A stretch of 64,000 bases of DNA, taken from NCBI RefSeq assembly GCF_002104995.1, contig NW_024468249.1, positions 1,178,001 through 1,242,000 on the forward strand, written 5' to 3'. Below are positions 22,129-33,631 of the stretch, one piece after another (within the stretch, counting starts at the first letter, position 1; every line of letters starts with the position of its first letter). Below the pieces are notes generated by a model. That model saw only the letters and a list, made by a program, of their open reading frames with translations. It did not search any database and was not told where the DNA came from. The position numbers were made by a program, and so were the translations under genes. The stretch is from Linderina pennispora. Lineage: Eukaryota; Kickxellomycota; Kickxellomycetes; Kickxellales; Kickxellaceae.

Positions 22129-23513
22129 GCTTAAGAAAAGAGAATTACAAAATTTTTAGTGAACCAGCTTGCAAATGAGCCTTTTTCTGTCTGTTAGCAC
22201 TGCGAGAGGTGTTTGAGTATTTCCAAGGGAAGTTTGCCCTTATATAGCGAAGGCGATTGCGGTGGGAGGGGGTGCGAAAAGGTAATAATTTGAGTAATTG
22301 CTGGTAGAGTCAACGAGGAGGGAGAAAAGGAGGGGGGAAAGGCCTTTTTATTTTTTTTTCCTCTCTGCGGCACGCTGGCAAAGAGTGTGGAAAAATCATG
22401 TTGCGGCCAACAGGCGCAAATCGCTAGCATTTTGCTGACACACTTTGACTGTGTCGGGGGGTTGGCTGGAAGCCCGCTGATTCGCCCCACCCCCAGCCAA
22501 AAAAGGCCAAGGCAGCAGCAGCAAATGCTGCGCAGTAAGAAATTAGCCTGGCTCCACCCCCGCAGCCAATAAAAAATGTGCAATTTCCATTGGGAAGAGG
22601 GAGAAAGGACAAGAAATCACGAATAATGGCTGCGTTTGAGTGTCTGCGGCTGGGCCGCATGATGACAAGTCCCGCAGTTTCTTTTCAGCCGGCGCGCCTT
22701 GCGTCGCTCGATTTTTCAGCCAGCAGACAACAAACACAGTCTGGCAAGCAAATCTCTGGGCGTCCCTGAAAGCCCAGCGATGGGTTTTTCTGCGGCCACC
22801 GCGGTTTCGCCAAGCAGTCCGGCCTATAATGACTGATGACTGATGGCTGATGGCTGATGGCTGATATGCTGGCGGAACTGCGGGCCCGGGGGATCCGCTC
22901 CCATTTGTCACCACGGTACACGGCAGTTACGTGCCGCAGCCTGCTTTTTTGTCATCGCAGCTTACAAATGAGCTGCACTCCCACCACCACCCATGCACTT
23001 TTGACTCACGCTGGGCATTGTCCTGCCCATGTAGATAGTGACAACACCGCGCGAACAGACAACATACTGAAAGGAAAATTTTTTATTTTGCAGAATAACA
23101 TTGATTTTTGCCCGTGCAGCGGATGATCCTAAGAATAGAAATCAGAGGCTCTTTGCTGCTGCTCATTTGTTATGCCGCGATGGCTGAGATCGCCCGTGCC
23201 TCATCTCAGCGTGACCTGGTCGCAGGCACACTGCTGATATCCTACTGCAGTCAAGCGAAGCCCGCTCATGCATGAACACCGTGCATCGCGCTGGCAACTG
23301 ACCGCCCCTTAGCCCTTCCGCCTCTGCTGGAGCGCGGGGGTTCCAGAAAAATAGCAGATGCAGCATGCGCATCATGCCCTGGCCGTCTTCTATGCATCGT
23401 GCATATTAATCGCTAATCTAATTATAGCCCGCAAAAGCGATGACGAAAAAAAGGGTGCTTGGCGCCGAGCCAGAAAGCAAGCTCGCCTCCTTTTTCCACA
23501 ATTCTCTCTTGTC
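22129..23513. other. Divergent intergenic region between the cyclin and GNL1 genes
   Basis: About 1.4 kb holding both promoters. It contains a short heptamer tandem repeat at 22831-22866 and A/T runs near 22345-22360. No gene or RNA is recognisable. Confidence 0.45.
22831..22866. repeat. Short tandem repeat, CTGATGG-type heptamer
   Basis: Four to five imperfect copies of CTGATGG/CTGATGA in a row, inside the cyclin-GNL1 promoter region. It is probably a simple microsatellite without coding meaning. Confidence 0.7.
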
Positions 23514-25881
23514 ATGGGCAATCGCAAAAAGCCGTTCAGCACAAAGCAGAAGAAGGCGCAAATTCAGGCCAAGCGCATACGCAAGCGCGCCCAGGCCGAG
23601 GAGGATGCCGACGCGTGGGATTTCAATAAGCAGAACCTTCCTGACTACACCGGCAAGGCCGTCCCGGCGCAGCCAGTGGCACCAAGCGCCGCAGTCAGGA
23701 ATGCGCTTACTGCGGCTGCGCCGAGCCGTAGCAAGCTGACTTCGCAATTCGATAAGCTGACACGACAGGAGATCGACGCCAACAAAAAGCGCAGCATGCT
23801 GCCGCTGCACCGGCTCAGCAGCCAGGATGGCCTGACCATGTCATTTGCGGATGCGTACTCGGCCGACGTGGACATCCCGGTGCGTCCGCCGTGGTCATAC
23901 GAGCTGTCGAGGGAGGCGCTGGAGCGCCGTGAGGAAGCGTACTTTGATGTCTGGCTGCAGAAGATCCAGAAGCTGAAGGACATGGACACCGTCAGCCTGT
24001 ACGAGAAGAACCTTGAGGTCTGGCGGCAGCTGTGGCGCGTGGTCGAAATCAGCGACATCCTGCTGCTGGTTGTGGACATCCGCCATCCAGTCTTGCATTT
24101 CCCGCCATCGCTCTACCGATACATCTCCGAGACCACCGGCAAGCCAATCGTGGTCGTGCTGAACAAGACCGACCTGGTCGCAGCCAACACCGTCAAGGCG
24201 TGGAAGCGGTACTTTAAGGAACAGTTCCCATCGGTGACGCTGACGAGCTTTGGCTGCTACAGGAACAGCGAGGAGATCCTGAACGACACTAATGTGTGCG
24301 ATCTGAAGCTGCGCCGGAAGAAGCCGCGTAAGCGTGTCTATGATTCGTCGCAGGTCAGCGATCTACTTGCCGCCTGTCGCCATGTGTGCGTCGCTGAGAA
24401 GCGTGATTTGGTCGAGTGGGATTCGCTCATTGCGCGGTACCAGCCCACTAGTGAGGCTGCAAATGAGCTGCCTGGCCACGAATCGGACAGCGACAGTGAG
24501 GAGGGCGACTCGGATGATGAGGGTGAGCAAGGCGGCTCGGACGCCGCGGAGCCGAGCCAGTCGGCACTAGCGGGTCATGTCGAGACGGTGAGCAGCAAGT
24601 ACGTTACGTTGGGGCTCGTGGGCCACCCGAACGTGGGCAAGAGCACAGTTATCAACAGCATCATGGGCCGCACCGTTGTGAGTGCCAGCCGCACACCCGG
24701 CCACACCAAACACTTCCAGACCATCCATGTTACGCCCACCCTGCGTTTGTGTGATTGTCCTGGCCTGGTGTTCCCATGTGTTATAGAGCGCCCGCTCCAG
24801 ATTCTGGCTGGCCTCTACAACATTGCGCAAGTGCAGGAGCCGTTTACCTGTGTCCAGTACCTGGCAGAGCGCGTGCCCGTCGAGCGTGTACTGAATCTGG
24901 AAAAGCCCGAGCCAACAGCGCTGGCAGGCGATGAGTGGTCAGCCTGGGCCATTTGTGAAGGTGAGTTTTTTTTTTTTGAGCTGATGCTCCTGCCGCATTT
25001 CCAGCCATGTGCGCGGTTTGCAGTCCTGCTGAAATGAGCTGTTACTGACTTGTGCACTTTCATCTTTGTAGCGTTCGCGGTTGACCGCGGCTACTACACA
25101 TCCAAGGCTGCCCGCCCTGATGTGTACCGAGCAGGTAAGCTATCAACAATTTCCTACCGCCTGTTGGACCGACTTTTTGCCGTACTAGTGACAAAAAATA
25201 GGGAGGGTGAATGGATGGGTATTTGCAAATCCTGCCCATCCTAGCATTCCATCCGCGCCATCCATCCTGACGGCTAGCCAGCCAGCACATATCAACGGGG
25301 GGCACATGCGTGGGGATGTATGGCGTTCATCACCAGATTCGCACTTTGCTGTATTCGCTATAGCACAATTGTGTGTCATGGTTGGGCTCCCGCGTGCCGG
25401 TGAACAAATTCCTATAGTTCACCAAAAACCGAGCAGCGGAGTTCGCAGCTGCTGCCTCCTGCATTCACTCCATGTCACTGAGCGCTCTGCCACCTTTTCC
25501 CTTTACTCAACTGGCCACACGCGACGAAGCTCATGCTGGACATGTGGGATCCACACGTCTTTCAATTGTCTAACACACCGCTCCATGCCATCCGCTGTAG
25601 CGCTCGATATTCTAAAGTGGGAGCTGGATGGCCGCATCCTTTTGTCGTTCAAACCGCCAACCTTCTTCTCTGACCACTCGTACCTGACGGACGCCCCTGA
25701 AAATTACGAGGTGGCTGGCCATCAGCAAGAATCGCATGGCAGGGAGCAGGCAGAGCATGGTAATGATGAGGGCGAAAGCCCCTCCGAGGAGCAAGAGGGG
25801 GAGGACACCGAGGACGAGGACGAGGCTGGGCCAGTGGGCCAACAATCGGCCTTTGCCATTTTGGACTCGCTCGATGGCTAA
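23514..25881 (+). CDS. GNL1: GNL1-type circularly permuted GTPase
   Basis: A YlqF/YawG-family nucleolar or cytoplasmic GTPase related to Lsg1 and Nog2, thought to act in ribosome biogenesis or nuclear export. Three exons: 23514-24960, 25072-25134 and 25601-25881, with GT-AG introns of 111 and 466 bases. The 596-residue product starts MGNRKKPFSTKQKKAQIQAK, the family's basic RKKPFS-KQKK head. It then shows RPPWSYELSREAL, NLEVWRQLWRVVEISDILLL and DIRHPVLHFPP. The permuted G motifs come in the order NKTD (about residue 217), GHPNVGKST (about 370) and DCPG (about 415), then IQ-type segment IAQVQEPFTCVQYLAERVP. The 63-base middle exon gives RGYYTSKAARPDVYRA; exon 3 gives ILKWELDGRILLSFKPP and an acidic tail. 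Motif order and all flanks match human GNL1. No frame break. Confidence 0.95.
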
Positions 25882-26197
25882 ACTCGCTGCTGGAGGCGCT
25901 GTTGGCCAATACGGAAATTATCGGGAATTTAAGGACAAATCCATGCACATTAGCTGCACATGCCGATCATTTTCAAAAGATATTTTACACCTGCATTACA
26001 ATATTATCGAAATTCTGAAAAACTTTAATTATCGAAATGCCGCCTGAGCATGGCGCATTTCCCGCTGGCATCTTTCTGTGCTACCTCTCTACCTGAGGCG
26101 ACAGACGGTTGATGTGAAAAGAGGAAAAACCATGTAGTATATGAGAATATTATTTTTTGGTTCAAAGAGAAAAAACGACTCAGGTCTGCGCTGCATC
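25882..26197. other. Short intergenic gap, convergent 3' ends of GNL1 and the C2H2 gene
   Basis: This 316-base AT-rich stretch lies between two gene ends. It contains TTATC/AAAAC-type AT runs compatible with polyadenylation signals on both strands. No coding signal. Confidence 0.45.
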
Positions 26198-28339
26198 TCA
26201 AATGGCGTTTGTTCTGGATGACAGCATGCTCGAGACAATCGAGCTCGTATTGTTTGACATGCCAGGCGCAGCAGACTGCCCAAACATCGAGCCTGTAGCA
26301 CTCGATGCCAGCCGCGAACTGCTCGGCACCGAGGTCATCACCGCGGGCTGGGAGGATTGCCCATGCATGCCCGTCGACTGTGAGACCGGGGCCGCGGTTG
26401 TGGAAGACGCAGCAATGGTGGTCGATGAGCGGCACCGCTTAACCATTGAATGGCGCTTCAGGGCATCGGATCTGCCAAAGCTCTTGCCGCATTTTGGACA
26501 CCGGTGCGGCTTGATTCCAGAGTGGATTTTGACGTGCCGCTTCAGGTCATGGTTTCTGGAGAATGACTGCTCGCATGTCGGGCACTTGAAGGGCCGCGCC
26601 GGAGACACAAAGTGCCGGATCGGCGGACATGCGCCGTAGGGTACGTAGCGTGAGGGAATCTGCGAGTAGTAGTACGGGTGGGTGCTGCCCGACCGCATGT
26701 ACTGCTGGTACGTGGTTTGCTGGTAGTACGGCGTCTGCCCCATGCCCACCGAAGATGAAAACTGGCCGCCATTGGCACCCGCTGCCGATCCAGCGGCGAG
26801 TGCTGAGCTGGTTGATGATCCGGTGCCTGGCGCTGAGGACGAGGTGACTCCGAGAGCAGTCGATGGTGAGCGGTAGTACGCTGAGTAGTCGCTGTAACTG
26901 CGGTGCTGCTGGTGCTGGTGCTGCTGCTGCTGCTGAGGCGATAAAATGCCCGTGGTAGGCTGGAGCGCGCCGCTCAGCGAGCTGCCACCAAACGAGTATG
27001 ATGACAGGCTCTCGCGCCCAGGCGTCGTGCTGCCTGTGTTCTCGTTGCCCAGAAGCACAGCAGCAGTGCTGCTCGACTGGCTCAACGGACGGCTGAACGC
27101 CGAAATGCTGTAGGCGTTGAGGTCCAGCGGACTCGTTGTTGACCCCGTGTTGTTTGCCAACACCGCGGCAGCAGCAGCGGCAGCGGCAGCAGCGTCTTGG
27201 CTCGACAGCCCAGCCGCCGTGCCAGGGTTGCTTTGTGAAAATGCCAAGCTGCTGGTGTCGTAGGAGGGGTGATGTGCGGATGTTTGCGGCTGCGAGTGCA
27301 TCCCAGACTGCGACATGTGCTGACCGTGGTACTGGTGTGAGTGGGTGCCCGAAGCTGCAGCAGCCACAGCGGCTGCGGCGCTAAAGATGTCGCTGTTACC
27401 TGAGGCTATAGTCGCCTCCTCTGTGCTGCGATTGTGCGCGCCACCAGCCACCGAGACCATGCTAGGATATTTTGACGATTCCAGAGAGTTTGGCAGGGGA
27501 AGTGACGACAAAAAGCTGGGCAGCGGGTCGACCAAGCACGACGATGCTGAGGTTGCACCAGTGCCGCCACCACCGTCACCGCCACTGTTATTGTTATTGC
27601 GGTCTTGGTGGTGAGGGTGGTAGGGATGCTGGTTTGTTGTGTTGTTTGTAGATGAGGCTGGGACGCTTGCCATTGCTGCCGATGCGGTTGGACTATAGTG
27701 GCTGGAGTCATCGTTAGTGCCATTCTGAGAATGGTAACCTGGTGGTGGTGGCGGCGGCGGGCGATGGCTAAATACTGGTGACGACTGAAACTCGGAATGG
27801 CTAGGGTTTGCAGAGGTAGCAGCTGCTACCACAGCGGCAGCAGCAGCAGCAGCAGCAGTGATGTCTGACTGGCCCTGATGGTATGAATGCGGGTCCTCTA
27901 GGCTGGTTGTGGCCTGCGGATTCAAAGCGCCGTTTCCGCGGTAATCCCCGCTAGATGTAACCTGTGACGCTGAGTCGAGGCCAAGAACCTGCTGTTTGAA
28001 AAAATAGTCTGCAAAGGCATTCTCGTCGACCGGAGTTGCGTCAATCTCGGTCAATGCATGATTCAGAGTCGCCGACGTATTTCCCGCGAGCGATGTGCGC
28101 ATGACAGCACTGTGTGAGTTGTCTGGGCCGCTGGTGCTGTGGCTATGGTGATGGTAGTGGCTGTCGTTCTGCTGTGGTTGTTGTTGATGTTGCTGCTGCT
28201 GCTGCTGATGGTGGTGGTGATGGTGGTGGTGGTAGGTGTGTGCGGCGAGCGAGGGCAAAGAGTCGCTGCTGTGTGTGGTATTTTCTGCGGATACACCGGC
28301 CATAGCTGCGGTTGAATCACTGAGGGAGTACCCGGACAT
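26198..28339 (-). CDS. C2H2 zinc-finger transcription factor with large disordered N-terminus
   Basis: A 713-residue nuclear regulator in one uninterrupted exon from the ATG at 28337-28339. The first 570 residues are Ser/Gln/His/Ala-rich, with a His run near residue 40, Gln runs and two alanine tracts. Two adjacent fingers follow at about 575-630: FKCPTCEQSFSRNHDLKRHV then HRCPKCGKSFGRSDALKRHS. The second ends in Cys instead of the last His (KRC), a variant common in fungal two-finger factors. The layout resembles Crz1/Prz1-type or stress-response regulators, but those are recognised mainly through docking motifs that I cannot see, so I do not name an orthologue. A 3.4-kb gene-free region lies upstream. 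Confidence 0.9.
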   Translation of the reverse strand: MSGYSLSDSTAAMAGVSAENTTHSSDSLPSLAAHTYHHHHHHHHQQQQQQHQQQPQQNDSHYHHHSHSTSGPDNSHSAVMRTSLAGNTSATLNHALTEIDATPVDENAFADYFFKQQVLGLDSASQVTSSGDYRGNGALNPQATTSLEDPHSYHQGQSDITAAAAAAAAVVAAATSANPSHSEFQSSPVFSHRPPPPPPPGYHSQNGTNDDSSHYSPTASAAMASVPASSTNNTTNQHPYHPHHQDRNNNNSGGDGGGGTGATSASSCLVDPLPSFLSSLPLPNSLESSKYPSMVSVAGGAHNRSTEEATIASGNSDIFSAAAAVAAAASGTHSHQYHGQHMSQSGMHSQPQTSAHHPSYDTSSLAFSQSNPGTAAGLSSQDAAAAAAAAAAVLANNTGSTTSPLDLNAYSISAFSRPLSQSSSTAAVLLGNENTGSTTPGRESLSSYSFGGSSLSGALQPTTGILSPQQQQQHQHQQHRSYSDYSAYYRSPSTALGVTSSSAPGTGSSTSSALAAGSAAGANGGQFSSSVGMGQTPYYQQTTYQQYMRSGSTHPYYYSQIPSRYVPYGACPPIRHFVSPARPFKCPTCEQSFSRNHDLKRHVKIHSGIKPHRCPKCGKSFGRSDALKRHSMVKRCRSSTTIAASSTTAAPVSQSTGMHGQSSQPAVMTSVPSSSRLASSATGSMFGQSAAPGMSNNTSSIVSSMLSSRTNAI

Positions 28340-31300
28340 TCTGCTGGTTTAGATAATGCTACAAGAGAGAACACAAGTGTATGTAATGAGTTGGGATGAA
28401 TGAGATGAGGACGCAATGGGATGCAGGCAGTATATGAGGAGTAGACTGAGGGGAGGGAAAGGGGAGGGAAAGAAAAACTGGCTTGGGGAGAGAGGAGCTC
28501 GCGATTGAGCGATTTCCCTGTAGTCGGTTTTTTATAAATAAGAAAGGGGTGGCTAGTGATGCGTGGATGCCCATCTAGTCCAACAACTCTGAAGGACAAG
28601 CGAGGTACGGGGGGTGCAGGAGGGGTGGGTAAGTTTGGAGAATAAGGCAACTCAACTTTTTCCCGAGTTGCGTCAAAATGTGAAGAATGGAGGCGGGATG
28701 GTCCTTTTTTTAGGAGGGCTAGTGATTCCAATGGCTGCCAGAATAAAAAAACAGCATGCCCAAAGATGTAACTTTAGTGCCAAGAGCAAACTGGAAGCGC
28801 TTGGCTTTTTCCATACAGTTGGGATGTTTGTTATGTCGTAGTAGCGGAAAAGGAGACGGGGGAGAAAACACGGTTCGCGCAGAAAGCGGTTTTTGCGCAA
28901 GAAAAACAAGGGGACATGGGGCAGTACACACCAAAAGGGAATATTCTGTCCATGAGTGCGTTTGCAAATAATGAGCAGGAGCGGGGGTGGGTTGGCAACC
29001 CAGGGCAACGGCGGGTGTCCCTGGTGCCGATTTCGCACACAGCCGGCTGCCCAGCACCCGCATGCTGCTCTGCTGTGTGAACTCTGGCTGTAGGCGTGCA
29101 GCGCTTTTACCGACTTCCTCCTTGCGCATTGCGCAGGCTCAAGTTTCAGATGGGGCCGAGGTAGAGCGACACACAGGATACAATAGGATGAATGCACAAG
29201 CTCGCCTTTGAGCACCAGACAACGATTTCAAGGGTGATCTCAAATGGCGGGTGCTGACCACGGGATGTGGTGAATGGGAATCGACTAGATGGCGTGCAAA
29301 ATAGGGATCTTCGCCCGGTCCTCAAGGACAGGACGCAGCAAAAATCCGTCTGGTGGTGGTTGCGCGGGCACAAAAGTTAGGGAGCAGCCTTTGCCCGCCG
29401 TATGCCCACCCAAGGTGCACAAAGTGCGTGTGAATGGGGGAGCAAGGTGGAAAATATGCTCAAACAATAGTTTATCGACATTGGGAGGACAATGCGGGCG
29501 AGTGACCTGCCCTCCCTCTTGACCAGCGGTTTTAGGTTGGCTCGACGGACAAAAATGCTTCCTATTAGCATAGCCAGAAAGCAAAGGAACTCGAGCGGGG
29601 CCACACATGCATCCTGAAAATTCTGTCCAAATAAATGGACACTGGAGCAATCAAAGAGAAGGAGGGACCGGGTGATCATCCAGGCGCGGTGCCGAGCTCA
29701 CCGACAATTGAAGTGACCGAGGCAAGGTGCATAAAGTGGTTGTGACAGGGGGCTATGCAATTCTGTCACCCGCAGCTATTGGGACACCGCAATAAAACAG
29801 CGGTAGCGAGAATTACCCGGGTTGATATGGCCAGCGTCATTCGTGGATGGGAGGAGGAGGGGACGCAGATACAAGCGACTAGCGCATACCGCCTTCTTAA
29901 TGCGGACATCAATGAGCAGTGCCCATCTACAGTCCGCTTGTTTCGCAACACCAGCTGTCATTTTCAGGCACTCTGTGGCTTGAAATCAGCTTGAGGCCAA
30001 GAGGCGAAGAGGCCGAAGAGGCGAAGCCGGCGACATACCGGTGCCCCGTCGCAGTGGCTTTCTGAACAGAGGCAGCCTGTTGTATGTGAGGCGAGGATAT
30101 TACAACAATACAAAAGAAAGTAGAGGGACGAGGACGCGGCTTTCAAGAAACAGGAGTCAAGAGGCGGTGGCTCCACAAAAAAACGCATTTTGTCCCTTAC
30201 ATCAACGCCACGCAAGCTGGAGCGAGTGACACGCCTTGTGCGATCAGAGTGCTAATACCAGGGGATTTGCAAGGTAGGATACTGGTGATGGAGGAATATA
30301 CTTACTGGCAGCAAGGAAAAAAAATAAAGCTGGCAGATAAGGTTTCAGCTACGCTTTTTGTGAAAGCACAATTCACAATAATGGAGAGAGCAGACAGTGG
30401 TGGTAACGAACAAGAAAAAAAAAAGAAGAAAACGATGGCTGTCGAGGACAGAGAAGGGTGTGAAAAAAGGACTGGATTCACGTCCTGCCAAAATGTATAT
30501 ATGCGCAAAGACAAATAATGCGTCGCTCTCTGACAAGCTAAAGCTGCTCCCCTATCCCCGTGCTTGCATTTAAGAAACGAGCAAGAGAAAGGAATAAAGC
30601 TGTTTGGCCATTTCCCCCTTTGCAATATGCATATGTACGTGCTTAATCCCCGGTCTGTTTTTCTCCCGTCCTCTCATTTGCCCGGGTCTAGCAGGAGAGT
30701 AGAAGTTAATAGACGGAAAACGTCTAATGCTGCACTTTGCTTATTGCGCAGTAGTGTGTATATTTGGAGAACGTACTATTACCATCATTTCACATTATAC
30801 TAGAGTGCATTTCGTTCATTACTTCATCAGTTGCGAATGGACTAGTGTATTTTCTTTTTGGGCAACTATACATGTCATTGACAGTGCTCCAGCCTATGGA
30901 TGCATTGGTCGCCATTGGTCTATGAGGGAATCATATGGCTAGGAGTGCTGGCACTAGTCGGCCGAAAACCGATGTGTGCTTTCTTTTTTCTGCGGGAACC
31001 AAGAGTCGAGCATAACCTTTATTTTGAGCAAACGAAAATGAAGCACGCATGCATAGCATTACTGGCATACATGCATGTTTTCAAGTAAAATTAATACATG
31101 TTGATGCGCATACAGACCAATTCACGCTTGTTTTCCCCTCAGATGCATAAAAGAGAATTGCCCATGGCAAAAAGAAATGACGATTATGCGCAATGGAAGC
31201 CAATAGCACAAATGTTCAAAACGCAAAAAGCAATAAAGCGTTACGTGGCCTGTCCAATATATTAGCGGCAATAAACAGGGGATTGAGCAGCATTTGCTCA

Positions 31301-31725
31301 GTAGCGTCTGTATAGTGACAGATTATATATTGCACGTATATTAAGTATGCAAAGCCCTAAGACAGCATCTGTGTCGAACATACCCGCAACAAAGCGGAAC
31401 GCCATGCATGGCTAAAGGCGGACAAAAATATACGACACGGGGCTGTATAAATCGGGTTATTCAAATGTAGATTCTCCGTTGGGCGATAATAACCCAAGCA
31501 CGATCGGCGCTGCTTGCAGGTTGCGCTTTTCCCAGAACTTTGGGATAATTGAGCTGCTGATTCGGGTTTAGCTCGGTCGCGCCTTAGTGTTTCTAGAACC
31601 AGGCTAGAGGCTGTGTAGCGGTAGATCCAGTGGTTTGTGGAAGGAGTAGGATGTTTATTGTACACATTCGCAAGGGGTTTGTTGTTTCCGTTTGCCAGTG
31701 GAGAGGTGGTTGTGGAAAGAACAGT
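28340..31725. other. Long gene-free region upstream of the C2H2 gene
   Basis: About 3.4 kb, the longest empty stretch in the window. Open frames are short and lack family character. The part nearest the C2H2 gene (28370-28560) is purine-rich on the plus strand, like the leaders of the other regulator genes here. A small octamer repeat lies near 29993-30030. Regulatory DNA or an unrecognised non-coding transcript is possible. At the right end, 31357-31725 stays open on the minus strand after an in-frame TAG, and could be extra trihelix C-terminus. Confidence 0.45.
29993..30030. repeat. Short purine-rich octamer repeat
   Basis: Four imperfect copies of GAGGCGAA/GAGGCCAA stand in tandem. It is a simple-sequence tract within the long region upstream of the C2H2 gene. 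Confidence 0.6.
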
Positions 31726-33631
31726 CTATGTGGATTCGTGCGAGCTTGCCGTGCCAGTGGCTGGCTTAAGGGCTGGCTCAGCTTTCGGTGCTGGCAGCCC
31801 CAGATTCGCCGGGTGTCGGTTCTCGCGACCCCAGCTCTACTTGACCACCACTGCCTGGTGAGGTGTGCCCCACATGATTGTCGATCGCGGGCTTGGCATC
31901 CGACAGATCATCGCTATTGTGCATCGACATTGACTGAGCTGAATTGCCTGTTGGTCACGGGCATGTCGTCGTGGTCAGCAGTGGCGTGGGGCGCCAGCCG
32001 GTGCTCAATAATGTTCATCAGCGACATCTGGAACTCGTGGAACCGACGGTCCTCCTCAATCTGGGCCTGCTCTATGCGCTGGCGCTCCTGCATCCGCATT
32101 TGCTCGCGGCGCTCGCGGCTCTGTGCCTGGTCGCGCAGGAACTCAAGCAGATCCACGCGGCGCACCTTGCCAGTCAGCTCAACCTGAGCACTGCTGCTGA
32201 CAATGCCGTTCATCATCATCTCATCTCTTGGCGAGGCTTGCGTCTGGATGTGATCGCCGAAAAACACGCTACCAGGAAGTGTCGTCGGCTCTGCTGACAG
32301 CTTGCGCTTGCGGGAGTGGTCGCTGGACTCTATCCGGGTGGAGCTGCGGGGGTGCTGCGTTGCTGAGGCACCATTGGACATGGATGTGCGGCGAGCAGAG
32401 ATGCGGGGTGTATCGTGGCTGCTGGACAGGCTGTCCCGCTTGGAGCCCAGGCTAATGGATGTGGATGGCGCGCGGCCGAGTCTCTGCTGCGAAAAGACAA
32501 GCGTGTCAGCAGACGACGCGCGGTGGTGCTGCATGTGGCTGCCACGCAAAGCAGTCACTTGAGGCGTAGCTGCTGGCGACAAAGACCGGATGTGCTGGTG
32601 GAAATTGTCCCGCGGCAGCCCGTGGGCAGGCATTCCATTCATAGCCATGGGCTGAGACCGCGGCGAGCCACGGCGATGGAGCGGGCCGTCGTTGGGCGGG
32701 GACGACTCGGATGACGGCAGAGAACCAGGCGTGGTGCCTGTGGCCAGTGGATGGTATGTAGGCTGGTGGTGCATCCGGGAGATTGGTAGTTGGTGGCGCT
32801 GCGAGGCGCTGGAATCGTAGTGGCTAGGCGAGATGCTCCGCATGTGCAGTGGCTGCGAGTACGGGCTGGTGCCATACCCAGCCTGGTTGTTGGCGGGCAT
32901 CACTGGCGAGCCCTGGTGCGAGCGGGAAGTGCCGGCTGCTTGGTACCCGTTGTTGCCGGATGGCGACCGGATAGGCGGCAGCTGCACGCGACCCTGCGAG
33001 TCAGTAAACAGCGACGAGCGCACGGGGTTATGTCGGGGTGACCCCCCACCACTCGACCCTTGGCTGTGAATTGGCAGCTGGCTGTACTGTGGCTGGTGAG
33101 CCGGCTCCGGTGCTCCTGGCATGGGCTGGCTGGCGCCATTGCGGAGAGAGTAGTTTTTAGAGAACATGGGTGCATAAGCTTGCTGTGACGATGGAGTAGC
33201 GGATTTAGGCGGCGGCGGCGGCGAGTCGTAAATGTCCTTGTGGCGCGGGCGCTTATCGCCGTGCTTGGCGTAGTCCATGTCATCAAAGAACTCCCAAGGC
33301 GTGCGCCCGGCGCTTGCAATCTCCTTGGTTGCAGTCTTGTATTTTGTCTCGAGAAACTTCCAGCGATTCCGGCACTGCTCAACAGTGCGGAAGAAGCCCG
33401 CGCCCAGCAGCTTCTCAAGCACCTTGTTCCATACGCTGAGGTTGCGCTTGATCTCGGCAAACTCGTCGCGGTGGTCGCCCCATGTTTTGATCAATAGCCG
33501 CGTCTCTTCTGTGCTCCAATGGGTCGAGTTGCAGATGGGGGTGCCGGCAGCGGCAGCAGCAGCAGCGGCGGCGGCGCAGCAGCAGCGGCGGCAGCGGCGG
33601 ATGCTCCTTCATGGCCCATGGCTGCGTACAT
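31726..33631 (-). CDS. Trihelix (Myb/SANT-like) DNA-binding protein
   Basis: A putative transcription factor. From the ATG at 33629-33631 an alanine-rich head leads to the trihelix domain: THWSTEETRLLIKTWGDH, EIKRNLSVWNKVLEKLL and TVEQCRNRWKFLETKYK, with the spaced Trp residues and the C-terminal RWK...YK helix of the Myb_DNA-bind_4 type. The rest is disordered (Ser/Pro/His-rich) with one helix rich in Arg, Glu and Gln (EFLRDQAQSRERREQMRMQE) near the end, a likely coiled coil. The frame changes in the alanine run near 33570 (two extra or one missing base). The apparent stop at 31914 is followed, after one extra base, by HNSDDLSDAKPAIDNHVG, and after another near 31778 by PALKPATGTASSHEST to a TAG at 31726. 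The secure part is 31914-33494. Confidence 0.82.

Noticed and set aside
28340-31725. Transposon remnant in the 3.4-kb empty region
   Set aside because: No terminal repeats, target duplications or transposase/reverse-transcriptase motifs seen in any frame.
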